Source: Nitrospirae bacterium YQR-1
GTDB lineage: Bacteria > Nitrospirota > Thermodesulfovibrionia > Thermodesulfovibrionales > Magnetobacteriaceae
Assembly (NCBI GenBank): GCA_039908095.1
Contig: JAMOBJ010000029.1
Span: forward strand, 1-32,487
Direction: 5' to 3'
Length of the DNA stretch: 32,487 nt
Made by a program: the position numbers and the translations under genes. The notes beneath the pieces were generated by a model. The model searched no databases and was not told the DNA's origin. It worked only from the letters and a program-made list of their open reading frames with translations. Positions 16,008-24,170 of the stretch are shown piece after piece; position 1 is the first letter of the stretch, and the number at the start of each line of letters is the position of its first letter.

Positions 16008-17132
16008 ATGCAGAGCGAAAATAACATGATACCAATGTTGGATCTTAAAAAGGAATTTCTTGAAATTCAAGATGACGTAATAGGTACGGTCACGGAGATA
16101 CTAAAAAGCACAAGGTATGTTTTAGGTCCGCATGTTGAGGAATTTGAGAAGCAATTTGCGCAATTTTTAACCGCTACGGAAACAGACGGTTTACGTGCAA
16201 TGGGGGTAGCCTCCGGCACCGGGGCATTGTTTTTAAGTTTGGCCTCCATTCCCATAAAAAGAGGTGATGAGGTAATTACAACGCCCTTTACGTTTTTTGC
16301 CACAGTTGAAAGTATATTGTACATGGGAGCAAGACCGGTGTTTGTAGATATTGATGATGAGACGCTAAATATTGACGTCAGTAAGATAGAGGAAAAAATA
16401 ACTGAAAAAACACGTGCAATTTTGCCTGTTCATCTCTTTGGTCTGCCTTGTGATATGGGCGGAATCATGGACATAGCCCGCAAGCATAATCTTGCCGTGA
16501 TAGAGGACTGTGCCCAGTCAACCGGGGCACAAATCAATGGTAAAAGGACCGGCACTTTCGGCGATGCCGGATGCTTCAGCTTTTATCCAAGTAAAAACCT
16601 CGGATGCTATGGGGACGGTGGGGCGGTGGTAACAAAAAATGACACTATGTATGATAGGATTCTGAGTTTGAGAAACCACGGCTCAAGAGGCAACTACATG
16701 CATCACGTGGTGGGATTTAACAGCAGGCTCGATGAAATACAAGCCGGAGTGCTTCTTATAAAACTCAGGAGACTTGATGAAAAAAACCGCAGACGCCGGG
16801 AAAATGCCAAACTTTATAATTCCCTGCTTAACGATGTGCTAAGATGCCCTGCGGAGCCGGATGGTTATGTTCACAGCTATCACCAATATACTATACGCTC
16901 CCCACACAGGGATAAGATAAAAGAGACACTTTCAAAAGAGGGAATATCCTCAGTAGTATATTATCCGCTTCCTATGCACCTTCAGGAGGCGCTTGAGGGG
17001 CAGGGATTAAAACGCGGAGACTTGCCGGTGTCGGAAAAGGCGGCCTCTGAGGTCCTCTCACTGCCGGTGTATCCTGAGATGCTGCAGGAGGATATAAAAA
17101 GGGTGGCTGACATTATCAGGTTATGCCTTTAA
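16008..17132 (+). CDS. gnnB: DegT/DnrJ/EryC1 aminotransferase, probable GnnB
   Basis: This 374-residue PLP enzyme has the sugar aminotransferase signature: GVASGTGALFLSL (phosphate-binding loop), TTPFTFFATVESI, VIEDCAQSTGA (D167, pairs with the PLP ring nitrogen) and SFYPSKNLGCYGDGGAVV with Schiff-base K196. An RNHGSRGNYMHHVVGFNSRLDEIQAGVL block is typical of enzymes that aminate C3 or C4 of UDP-sugars. It follows the dehydrogenase gene by 21 bases and overlaps lpxB by 10. The inferred role is transamination of UDP-3-keto-GlcNAc to UDP-GlcNAc3N. A WbpE-type role in O-antigen is possible but less likely beside lpxB. Start ATG 16008 has no strong ribosome site; ATG 16026 is an alternative. Confidence 0.82.
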   Translation: MQSENNMIPMLDLKKEFLEIQDDVIGTVTEILKSTRYVLGPHVEEFEKQFAQFLTATETDGLRAMGVASGTGALFLSLASIPIKRGDEVITTPFTFFATVESILYMGARPVFVDIDDETLNIDVSKIEEKITEKTRAILPVHLFGLPCDMGGIMDIARKHNLAVIEDCAQSTGAQINGKRTGTFGDAGCFSFYPSKNLGCYGDGGAVVTKNDTMYDRILSLRNHGSRGNYMHHVVGFNSRLDEIQAGVLLIKLRRLDEKNRRRRENAKLYNSLLNDVLRCPAEPDGYVHSYHQYTIRSPHRDKIKETLSKEGISSVVYYPLPMHLQEALEGQGLKRGDLPVSEKAASEVLSLPVYPEMLQEDIKRVADIIRLCL

Positions 17133-18259
17133 GGGTAATGATTATAGCCGGGGAGTCCTCCGGTGAACTATACGGCGCTCTGTTAGCTAAAAAGTTAAAG
17201 GATAAGTGGCCGGATGTTTACCTCTTAGGGGTGGGCGGCAAAAGGATGGAAGACCAGGGGGTTGAACTCATTGCCGGCATAACCAGCGCATTTGGCATCT
17301 TTGGAGCTATTTCCTCAGTAAAAAAACTATTTGACACGTACAGAAAGCTTACAGATATTTTTAAAACTAAAAGAGTGGATGTTTTAGTGCTGATAGATTT
17401 CCCTGATTTTAATCTTCTTGTGGCAAAGGCGGCTAAAAAGTATGGCATAAAGGTTCTTTATTATGTAAGCCCTCAGGTGTGGGCGTGGCGTACCGGGCGC
17501 ATCAAAAAGATAGCGGAGCGTTCACACATAATAGCGGCAATACTGCCGTTTGAACCGGAAATGTATGAAAAGGAGGGGACTGACTGTGAGTTTGTTGGTC
17601 ACCCTGCAATGGAAGAGCTGATGCAGCACGTATCAGATGCAGCCATGCTCAGAGAGGAATTCTCGATAGAGCAAGGGGCCCCGGTACTTGGAATTTTCCC
17701 TGGCAGCAGAGACGGTGAACTAAAGCGGCACCTTCCGGTAATAGTGGAGGCTATTAAACTGATAAAGGCCGTACGTCCGGATTTTCAATTTGTCATAGCG
17801 GTAGCTCCTAATCTGCATATTGATAAATATAAAGGACTTTTTGCCGTTCTTAAGGAACATGGAGTCAGGTTTGTAACAGAAAGGTCTCTGGATGTGCTGG
17901 CCCTCAGCAATGTGGCGTTAATAAAGTCCGGCACAGCGGCTTTTCAGGCTGCCTTGATGGGGATACCTCTTGTGGTGTTTTATAAAATGCCTGCTTTTGA
18001 ATTTCGAATAGCAAAACTTATTATTGACGTCAGCCACATAAACCTTGCAAACCTAATCATGGAGCGTGAGGTGGTAAAGGAATTGATTCAGGATGAGGCC
18101 ACAGCCGGGCGTATTTCAGATGAAATACTCAGCTTGTATGAAGACAGCGCAAAAAGACAGACAATGACAGAGGACTTTAAAAGGCTTAGGGCTTTGTTTG
18201 AATCAAAAAATCCTACGGATGAGGTTGTAAAAATCATTGCCAATCTGACAGGCGACTAA
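17123..18259 (+). CDS. lpxB: Lipid-A-disaccharide synthase LpxB
   Basis: The 378-residue protein carries GT19 hallmarks: IIAGESSGELYGALLAKKL (8-25), GVGGKRMEDQGVEL, LIDFPDFN (90-97), YVSPQVWAWR (114-123), ILPFEPEMYEK, FVGHPAMEEL and FPGSRDGELKRHLP. LpxB joins UDP-2,3-diacylglucosamine to lipid X to give the beta-1,6-linked disaccharide of lipid A at the inner membrane. The ATG overlaps the end of gnnB by 10 bases, so expression is coupled to the supply of the modified sugar. The length is normal for the family. lpxA, lpxC, lpxD, lpxH/lpxI and lpxK are not in the window. Confidence 0.95.
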   Translation: MPLRVMIIAGESSGELYGALLAKKLKDKWPDVYLLGVGGKRMEDQGVELIAGITSAFGIFGAISSVKKLFDTYRKLTDIFKTKRVDVLVLIDFPDFNLLVAKAAKKYGIKVLYYVSPQVWAWRTGRIKKIAERSHIIAAILPFEPEMYEKEGTDCEFVGHPAMEELMQHVSDAAMLREEFSIEQGAPVLGIFPGSRDGELKRHLPVIVEAIKLIKAVRPDFQFVIAVAPNLHIDKYKGLFAVLKEHGVRFVTERSLDVLALSNVALIKSGTAAFQAALMGIPLVVFYKMPAFEFRIAKLIIDVSHINLANLIMEREVVKELIQDEATAGRISDEILSLYEDSAKRQTMTEDFKRLRALFESKNPTDEVVKIIANLTGD

Positions 18260-18280
18260 GCCGGCGGATGTAACGACACT

Positions 18281-19588
18281 ATGATGTTACTTTACAGACT
18301 TTTATATTTAGCAGCGCTTATACCTATACTTCCATATCAGTACCTTAAACGGTCCCCCGGCTCACGTAGAAAGTGGCTTACGGAAAGAATCGGACATTAT
18401 CCATTTATTTTAAAAAAAAACAGACGTGACGGCAGCTCTGCCGATGAGGCCGCCATACCTGAAACCCACAAAAACACAGTCATATGGGTTCATGCCGTCT
18501 CAGTGGGTGAGACAATATCGGCAGTGCCGTTAATTAAAAAAATTATAACAGAGATTACCCCTCACGTTGTGCTTTCAACAGTAACGGATACCGGGCGGCA
18601 GACGGCAACAGAGCGGCTCAGGGGTGTCGGGAAAGTTGTATATGTGCCTTTTGATACCCCGGCTTGCGTCAAACGCGCAATAGAGAGTATAAACCCGGAT
18701 TTGTTTATAGTTATGGAGACGGAGCTCTGGCCTGAGGTGTTTTTTCAGATGTCGGAAAGAGATATTCCAATAATGCTACTAAACGGCAGGATTTCGGATA
18801 AGTCATTCAGAGGATACAGTAAAATACGGTTTTTTATGAAAGAATTATTTTCTAAAATATCTTTCTTTGGAATGCAGAGTGAAATCTACAGTGAGCGGAT
18901 AGTAAAGCTTGGCGCAAGAAGTGACAGGGTCAGCACACTTGGGAATTTTAAGTTTGACGTAACGCCTGCCGGAGAGATTCCTCCGTGGGCCTTAAAGATG
19001 TCCAAACCCCTGATAGTAATGGGCAGCACACATGAGGGAGAGGAGCGCCTGATACTATCTTGTTACAAAAAACTCAAGGCGGAGATAAACACACTGTCGT
19101 TAATAGTAGCACCTCGTCATCCGCAGCGGTTTAATGAGGCTGAGAGGATTTTAAAATCACAGCATACAGAGTATCAGAGGCGGACTAATTTAACCGGCAC
19201 GTTGCCTGACGTTGTGCTGCTGGATACAATCGGGGAGCTCTCGGCACTCTACGGTGCCGCCGATATTGCCGTAGTTGGTGGGAGTTTCGTACCAAAGGGA
19301 GGTCATAATCTCCTTGAACCTGCTTTCTGGGAAAAACCAATCGTTACCGGACCATTTATGGATAATTTTCCAATGTCGGAAGATTTCTTTGAAACCGGAG
19401 CTGCTATAAGAGCCGATACCTCCGGCTTGTACAAAACTCTGCTTGAATTGCTCAACAACAATGCCGCAACAACCGAAATGGGCAAAAAGGCCGGTGAACT
19501 TTTCAGAAAAAACGCCGGCTCTATTGCGCTGGCGATCAAGGAAATTAAGGCGGTTTTGCGCGTAAAGGGGTTTTGTCAAGAGGGTTGA
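18281..19588 (+). CDS. waaA: 3-deoxy-D-manno-octulosonic acid transferase WaaA (KdtA)
   Basis: The 435-residue GT30 enzyme begins with a membrane-anchoring segment (MMLLYRLLYLAALIPILP). It then shows KWLTERIG, IWVHAVSVGE with the catalytic-base Glu (E77), STVTDTGRQTA, YVPFDTPACVKRAI, PDLFIVMETELWPE and LLNGRISDKSFRGY. The C-terminal half has GSTHEGEE, VAPRHPQRF and GGSFVPKGGHNLLEPAFWEKPIVTGP, which bind CMP-Kdo. It adds Kdo to the lipid A precursor on the inner face of the cytoplasmic membrane. It lies 21 bases after lpxB and closes the gnnA-gnnB-lpxB-waaA operon. A stretch at about 48-65 (GDGSSADEAAIP-like) is a loosely conserved insertion. Start: two consecutive ATGs at 18281 and 18284. Confidence 0.94.
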   Translation: MMLLYRLLYLAALIPILPYQYLKRSPGSRRKWLTERIGHYPFILKKNRRDGSSADEAAIPETHKNTVIWVHAVSVGETISAVPLIKKIITEITPHVVLSTVTDTGRQTATERLRGVGKVVYVPFDTPACVKRAIESINPDLFIVMETELWPEVFFQMSERDIPIMLLNGRISDKSFRGYSKIRFFMKELFSKISFFGMQSEIYSERIVKLGARSDRVSTLGNFKFDVTPAGEIPPWALKMSKPLIVMGSTHEGEERLILSCYKKLKAEINTLSLIVAPRHPQRFNEAERILKSQHTEYQRRTNLTGTLPDVVLLDTIGELSALYGAADIAVVGGSFVPKGGHNLLEPAFWEKPIVTGPFMDNFPMSEDFFETGAAIRADTSGLYKTLLELLNNNAATTEMGKKAGELFRKNAGSIALAIKEIKAVLRVKGFCQEG

Positions 19589-19613
19589 CAGCCTGCCCAA
19601 ACTTTTTTATAAT
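19585..19613 (+). promoter_or_regulatory. Perfect sigma-70 consensus promoter
   Basis: TTGACA (19585-19590), a 17-bp spacer and TATAAT (19608-19613) match the sigma-70 consensus exactly. The -35 box overlaps the waaA stop codon. Expected transcription start is near 19620, about 22 bases before the downstream ATG. Confidence 0.85.
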
Positions 19614-19641
19614 ATAAGAGGGAAAGAGTAAGGAGGCAGCT

Positions 19642-19923
19642 ATGGCAGCATCGACTTTTGATACATTAAAAGTATTTGAGATACTTAAATCATCCGGCTT
19701 TTCAGAAGAACAAGCAAAGGGCTTGTCTGAGTCAATTAAGGTAGCGCAGGAATCAAGCGCTGAAAGTGGAGCTACTAAAGGAGACATCGCCAATTTAAAA
19801 GCTGAACTCGAAGTTAAAATGGAATCTTCCAAGTCCGACATCATCAAGTGGGTAGCTGCCATGTTAATAGCACAGGCCTGTTTAATGGCTGTCATGTTCC
19901 GGTTGTTAGGGCTTCTTAAATAA
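19642..19923 (+). CDS. DUF1640-like coiled-coil membrane protein
   Basis: The 93-residue protein follows AAGGAGG (5 bases before the ATG) and an exact consensus promoter, so strong separate expression is likely. It starts with FDTLKVFEILKSSGFSEEQAKGLSESI, continues as a charged coiled coil (TKGDIANLKAELEVKMESSKSDI split over about 45-67) and ends with one membrane span (about 68-92). This helix-coiled coil-span order is that of small DUF1640/CCDC90-like proteins common in bacteria. Their role is not established. The C terminus is very short after the span, suggesting a tail-anchored protein with the coiled coil in the cytoplasm. It is not functionally linked to waaA by sequence. Confidence 0.85.
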   Translation: MAASTFDTLKVFEILKSSGFSEEQAKGLSESIKVAQESSAESGATKGDIANLKAELEVKMESSKSDIIKWVAAMLIAQACLMAVMFRLLGLLK

Positions 19924-19965
19924 CTCACTTTCTGAACAACCAGTTCTTGCGACCCGTGACAGTAC

Positions 19966-20973
19966 TTACCAAACCCCGGCAATAGCAGTGCCGCAGTGGG
20001 GGCAGTTGCCGTTCTTTAGCGCATTTGAAATGACCGAAAACCCGTATCTCTCAATAAGGAGTTTTTTGCAGGCCGGACAGCTTGTGTTTTCCCCTCCCAC
20101 GCCGGGAATATTTCCCTGATACACATATTTAAGCCCACACTCATACCCGATATCATATGCCCTACGCAGCGTCTCCGCCGGAGTCCCGGGTCTGTCTGTC
20201 ATCTTATAGGTACCGTAAAACCGGCTGACATGCCATGGAATTGTATCATCAACAGAGACAATGAATTGCGCTATATCCCTGAGCTGCCGCTCAGTGTCGT
20301 TAAGCCCGGGAATCACAAGAGTTGTAATTTCAACCCAGACCCCGCCCTCTTTCATTAACCTTATAGTGTCCTTTACAGGCTCTATTTTCCCGCCGCAGAT
20401 TTCCTTATAAAAAGTTGCGTCTCCCTTTAAATCTATATTGTTGGCATGAAGGTAGGGGATTATAACCTCGGCACTTTCCTCAGTCATAAACCCATTACTT
20501 ACAAACACATTTTTGAGTCCCTTCTCCGCAGCTAAAATCGCACAGTCCAGAGCAAATTCATAAAATATCGTCGGCTCCGTGTATGTATAAGAAATGCTCT
20601 CACACCTGTCGGAAATTGCTGCAGCCACAATAGCCTCAGCCGTTACCGGATACCCTGTTACAGCACCACCGTGTTCTTTAGGATACTGAGAAATCGAACT
20701 GTTCTGGCAGTGCAGACATTTGAAGTTACACCCAACAGTTGCAATAGAAAATGTGCGGGAGCCGGGTTTAAAATGAAAAAGAGGCTTTTTCTCTATAGGA
20801 TCAACTTGTGTTGAACAGACTGAACCATACACCAGAGCCGTAAGAACACCGTCTATGTTTTCCCTTACTCCGCAAAGGCCGCGCCTTCCCACCCCTATGG
20901 TGCATCTGTGCGCACAGAGACTACATTTAACAACACCCTCCGGTAGTGTTTCATAAAAACAGGCTTTTTTCAT
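19966..20973 (-). CDS. amrS: AmmeMemoRadiSam-type radical SAM enzyme
   Basis: The 335-residue protein has an N-terminal cysteine block (C17, C20, C24, C34: CSLCAHRCTIGVGRRGLCG), then the radical SAM cluster motif CNFKCLHC (C82, C86, C89) in the PflA-like arrangement. Further motifs are DPIEKKPLFHFKPG, SYTYTEPTIFYEFALD and IDLKGDATFYKEICGG, and a C-terminal CPAC...CPHC zinc-ribbon-like pair. This is the pattern of the radical SAM member of the AmmeMemoRadiSam set, usually coded with Memo and AMMECR1 homologues. Neither is present in this window. The reaction of these enzymes is not well established. A GGGAGGAT site precedes the ATG at 20973. It is the last gene of the six-gene minus run from 24959. 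Confidence 0.88.
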   Translation of the reverse strand: MKKACFYETLPEGVVKCSLCAHRCTIGVGRRGLCGVRENIDGVLTALVYGSVCSTQVDPIEKKPLFHFKPGSRTFSIATVGCNFKCLHCQNSSISQYPKEHGGAVTGYPVTAEAIVAAAISDRCESISYTYTEPTIFYEFALDCAILAAEKGLKNVFVSNGFMTEESAEVIIPYLHANNIDLKGDATFYKEICGGKIEPVKDTIRLMKEGGVWVEITTLVIPGLNDTERQLRDIAQFIVSVDDTIPWHVSRFYGTYKMTDRPGTPAETLRRAYDIGYECGLKYVYQGNIPGVGGENTSCPACKKLLIERYGFSVISNALKNGNCPHCGTAIAGVW

Positions 20974-21003
20974 TTATCCTCCCCCCCTTAACCTCCCCCT
21001 CTT

Positions 21004-21651
21004 CTATTTATCAAATCCGAATGCGCCAATCAGTGGAACAAATATACACTGAACCTGACGGGTTTCCAACATTTTATCGCCGGACTTGCGTATTTTGCAA
21101 AGTTCATGGCGATAGCGGCTTCCAACAGGCGCTACAAGTATGCCGCCCTCAGATGAAAGCTGCTCTATCAAAGGCGCAGGTACGGTTGGAGCCGCTGCTG
21201 TTACTATAATCTTATCGTAAGGGGCATAATCAGGCCATCCAAGAGTTCCATCTGATACTTTAAAAAAAATGTTTTCTTTTCCAATTAACTTAAACCTCTC
21301 CTTTGCCTCCGTTGCAAGCTGCTCTATCCTCTCCACCGTATAAACCTCATTTGCTATCTCGGCAAGAACCGCCGCCTGATACCCCGAACCTGTGCCTATC
21401 TCAAGCACCCTGTCAGTGTCCTTTAATTCAAGCAACTCAGTCATAACGGCCACCATATAAGGCTGCGATATAGTCTGCCCGCAGCCTATCTCCAACGCCA
21501 TATCACCATAAGCCCTGCAGAGGTTTTCCTCTGTCACAAAATAATGCCTTGGCACCTTAAGCATAGCCTCCAGCACCTTTTTATCACTTATGCCGCGTCG
21601 CTCTAACTGCTCTTGCAGCATAAGCTGTCTTTCTTTTGCGTATTTGTCCAT
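21004..21651 (-). CDS. pcm: Protein-L-isoaspartate O-methyltransferase
   Basis: The ATG at 21651 gives 215 residues; a TTG at 21660 would add three. Signatures are MLKVPRHYFV, IGCGQTISQPYMVAVMTELL, the SAM-binding VLEIGTGSGYQAAVLAEI, VYTVERIEQLA, GTLGWPDYAPYDKIIVTAAAPTVP and ILVAPVG. The enzyme methylates isoaspartyl residues in damaged proteins so that they revert to aspartate. The gene starts 11 bases after the surE stop; surE-pcm pairing is common in bacteria and is often tied to stress survival. The length and all motifs are complete. Confidence 0.95.
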   Translation of the reverse strand: MDKYAKERQLMLQEQLERRGISDKKVLEAMLKVPRHYFVTEENLCRAYGDMALEIGCGQTISQPYMVAVMTELLELKDTDRVLEIGTGSGYQAAVLAEIANEVYTVERIEQLATEAKERFKLIGKENIFFKVSDGTLGWPDYAPYDKIIVTAAAPTVPAPLIEQLSSEGGILVAPVGSRYRHELCKIRKSGDKMLETRQVQCIFVPLIGAFGFDK

Positions 21652-21662
21652 TTTATACAAAC

Positions 21663-22415
21663 CTACAAAATCTGAGCCCAGTCCCTCTTTATGCAGCTCA
21701 GTGCGTCATAATTTGTTAAGTCTAAATGAAGAGGAGTCACGGAAATATACTTTGACTCCACGGCCAGATAATCCGTGTTTTCATCATCAGCCCATGAAGG
21801 CGTACCCCCGCCTATCCAATAATGAAGTCTCCCCCATGGATCAAATGTCTCTTTTATGGAACCATTGTAAACCCTTTTTCCCTGCTTTGTAAATTTCAAG
21901 CCTCTTATCTCCTCCTTAGATACATTTGGTACATTTACGTTAATTAATGTATCTTTAGGAAGGCTTTTCTCGAGTATAACTTTAGCTAACTGCCGGGCAA
22001 ACTCAGCCGCCACCGGAAAATTATAATCCTTCTCTCCAACCATTGAAATGGCAAAGGATGGAACACCCAGAATTGTACCCTCTATCGCAGCGGAGACAGT
22101 GCCTGAGTAGGTGATGTCATCACCAAGGTTCCCGCCCTTGTTAATCCCTGATGCTATCAAATCAGGAGTTCTTCCCAGAACCTTACCTATTCCCAAAGCA
22201 ACACTATCGGTGGGAGTTCCGTTTACAGTATAGATATTTTTTTTGATCTCAGTCACTTTAAGGGGTCTGTGCATGGTAAGGGAATGGCTGGTTGCACTCT
22301 GTTCCCGATCAGGTGCTATTATAACAGCCTCAGCTATTTCACTCAGAACCCGTTGCAGAGCTAATATGCCCTCTGAATAAACACCGTCGTCATTTGTTAC
22401 AAGTATCAATGCCAT
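21663..22415 (-). CDS. surE: 5'/3'-nucleotidase SurE
   Basis: The 250-residue protein shows the complete SurE pattern: LILVTNDDGVYSEGI with the metal-binding N8-D9-D10, IAPDREQSATSHSLTMHRPL, VNGTPTDSVALGI, DLIASGINKGGNLGDDITYSGTVSAAIEG and GVPSFAISM. It dephosphorylates nucleoside monophosphates and related compounds in the cytoplasm. A GGAGAG site precedes the ATG at 22415, and the upstream xerD gene ends only 17 bases away. It forms a stress-related pair with pcm directly downstream. Confidence 0.96.
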   Translation of the reverse strand: MALILVTNDDGVYSEGILALQRVLSEIAEAVIIAPDREQSATSHSLTMHRPLKVTEIKKNIYTVNGTPTDSVALGIGKVLGRTPDLIASGINKGGNLGDDITYSGTVSAAIEGTILGVPSFAISMVGEKDYNFPVAAEFARQLAKVILEKSLPKDTLINVNVPNVSKEEIRGLKFTKQGKRVYNGSIKETFDPWGRLHYWIGGGTPSWADDENTDYLAVESKYISVTPLHLDLTNYDALSCIKRDWAQIL

Positions 22416-22432
22416 AAGCTCTCCGCACGTTT

Positions 22433-23335
22433 CTATGCACGTGGATGGTATTTTTTATATTCTGTCTTAATCCGTTCTGTTGTTACTTTTGTGTATATCT
22501 GAGTGGTGGAAATATCGGCATGTCCCAGCATTTTCTGAACGGAGCGCAGATCTGCCCCTCCGTCAAGCAAATGCGTTGCAAAGCAGTGTCTCAGCGTGTG
22601 CGGGGTAAGCTCCACTGCGGCGGCTTTACCGTAATTTTTAAGCGTTTGCCAAAAACGCTGCCTTGTCATCACTTCACCTTTATAATTTAAAAAAAGATAA
22701 GGAGACGTTTTACCTTTTAGTAAATCCTGACGCAGGCCGGCCATATATTCTTTGATGCATAAAAGAGCCCGTGGATTCATAGGAACAATACGGTCTTTTG
22801 AGCCCTTTCCGGTTATCGTTAGAAAACCTGCCTGAAAATTCACTCTGTCAACTTCTACATTGACAAGCTCACTTACCCGAAGCCCTGAAGCATACAGTAG
22901 TTCAAGCATTGCTTTATCTCTTAAAACCATCTTGCCTGAAACCCTTGCATCCAGAATTGACAGAACATCTTCAAAACTCAATGCCTTAGGAACAGTATCC
23001 CACTTCTTAGGAAGCCTTATTGTCTCGGCAGGATCATCTTCCCTTATCCGCTCAACAACCAAAAACTTACAAAAAGTCCTGATTGTAGAAATAAACCTGC
23101 ATATTGAAGTTATTGAGTACTGATTGTCCTTAGACTGCTCAACAAACCCGACTATGTCTTGTCTTTTGAAAGTCTCAAGTGATTCATTAATCCCGGATAT
23201 GTAGGCCTGAAACTGCTTAATGTCCAGTTCATAAGAATTTACCGTGTTTATGGAAGCTCCCTTTTCAGCAGTTAAATAAAGCAGAAAATCCCTTAAGATA
23301 TTTTTTCTATCCGGCTGATGTGCTGTTTTGGCCAT
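22433..23335 (-). CDS. xerD: Tyrosine recombinase XerD
   Basis: The 300-residue protein has the N-terminal SAM-like core-binding domain (LRDFLLYLTAEKG...NTVNSYELDIKQF) and a C-terminal catalytic domain with all six expected residues: R153 (SGLRVSEL), K177 (ITGKGSK), H246 and R249 (HTLRH), H272 (GHADI) and nucleophile Y281 (TTQIYTKV). Length, motifs and the housekeeping neighbourhood fit chromosome-dimer resolution at dif rather than an integron or phage integrase. XerC and XerD cannot be told apart with certainty by eye. The start overlaps the upstream nuclease gene by 29 bases. Confidence 0.9.
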   Translation of the reverse strand: MAKTAHQPDRKNILRDFLLYLTAEKGASINTVNSYELDIKQFQAYISGINESLETFKRQDIVGFVEQSKDNQYSITSICRFISTIRTFCKFLVVERIREDDPAETIRLPKKWDTVPKALSFEDVLSILDARVSGKMVLRDKAMLELLYASGLRVSELVNVEVDRVNFQAGFLTITGKGSKDRIVPMNPRALLCIKEYMAGLRQDLLKGKTSPYLFLNYKGEVMTRQRFWQTLKNYGKAAAVELTPHTLRHCFATHLLDGGADLRSVQKMLGHADISTTQIYTKVTTERIKTEYKKYHPRA

Positions 23336-24113
23336 TTGTTGTGCTCTGTGCTATGTAATCATAAATGCCTGTTGAACTTTTAAGCTGTTGATAAACCTTC
23401 TCACTGATAGTAAGCAGGTTAACCGTGTCTTCCTTGTTATATTTAATCAGGGTGGACAGTGACTCTCCATAGCCGCGCTTATACATCTGCCACAATCTCA
23501 CGGCGGCAAAACCGTCCATTCCCACCACATCATCATCTCTGAGTATTCCCAGAAGGCTTTCTATTTTTTTCAGTCCCCCTTTTAACCCTACCCTCTTGCC
23601 CTCCAGACATACGTCAAAGTGAAGCATATCCAGCTCCAGAGAAAAGTTATTAGTTAAAAAGGGAATATCAAAGACGGAGCCGTAAAAAGTTATTAACATC
23701 TTAAAGGGTTTCAGGGCTCTCAAAAGAGTTTCCCTGTTTAAATTATTGCCTCTTATCAGGCAGTTGTAGTCATATCCATCATAGAGTCCCACCATAGTAA
23801 CGTAGCCGCCGGCCTTACAAGGCAGTCCGTTTGTTTCGATATCCAGGCAAACCACCTCTTCTCTGAAGCGTTCAAACAGTCTCCAGTGCTCTTTTCGCTT
23901 TATTGATTTGTTGAAATCCTCCTGGTTGCCGTCCCTGAGGCTCCTTGTAAAGCGCTCCAGTTTACCGTCAATATGCCCTTTGTGGTTATCGCTTAAAAAG
24001 GGGATACTCTGTTGTTTTATGAAGTCCTGCCATGTACATATCCCGCGGCTCCATAAACGTTTTTCACCTTTTTCACCTATACCGTCTAAAATCGAAAAAC
24101 TATTTTCAATCAT
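23307..24113 (-). CDS. Ribonuclease H-like DEDDy exonuclease (YprB-type)
   Basis: The 268-residue protein begins with a helix-hairpin-helix-like segment (FSILDGIGEKGEKRLWSRGI, then a Trp-rich helix). It continues with an RNase H-like 3'-5' exonuclease domain. The metal ligands are visible: D91 and E93 in VCLDIETNG, D149 in ITFYGSVFDIPFL, and YNKED with Y225 and D229, making it DEDDy. The arrangement matches YprB/RNase_H_2 proteins, whose substrate is not settled. AGGCGGG lies immediately before the ATG at 24113, and a TATAAT ten bases before it may give a very short leader. The last nine codons overlap xerD. Confidence 0.82.
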   Translation of the reverse strand: MIENSFSILDGIGEKGEKRLWSRGICTWQDFIKQQSIPFLSDNHKGHIDGKLERFTRSLRDGNQEDFNKSIKRKEHWRLFERFREEVVCLDIETNGLPCKAGGYVTMVGLYDGYDYNCLIRGNNLNRETLLRALKPFKMLITFYGSVFDIPFLTNNFSLELDMLHFDVCLEGKRVGLKGGLKKIESLLGILRDDDVVGMDGFAAVRLWQMYKRGYGESLSTLIKYNKEDTVNLLTISEKVYQQLKSSTGIYDYIAQSTTNGQNSTSAG

Positions 24114-24170
24114 ACCCGCCTGTATTATAACCTATTGAGCAGGTAATAAAACCAGTAATTTCTTAAAAAA

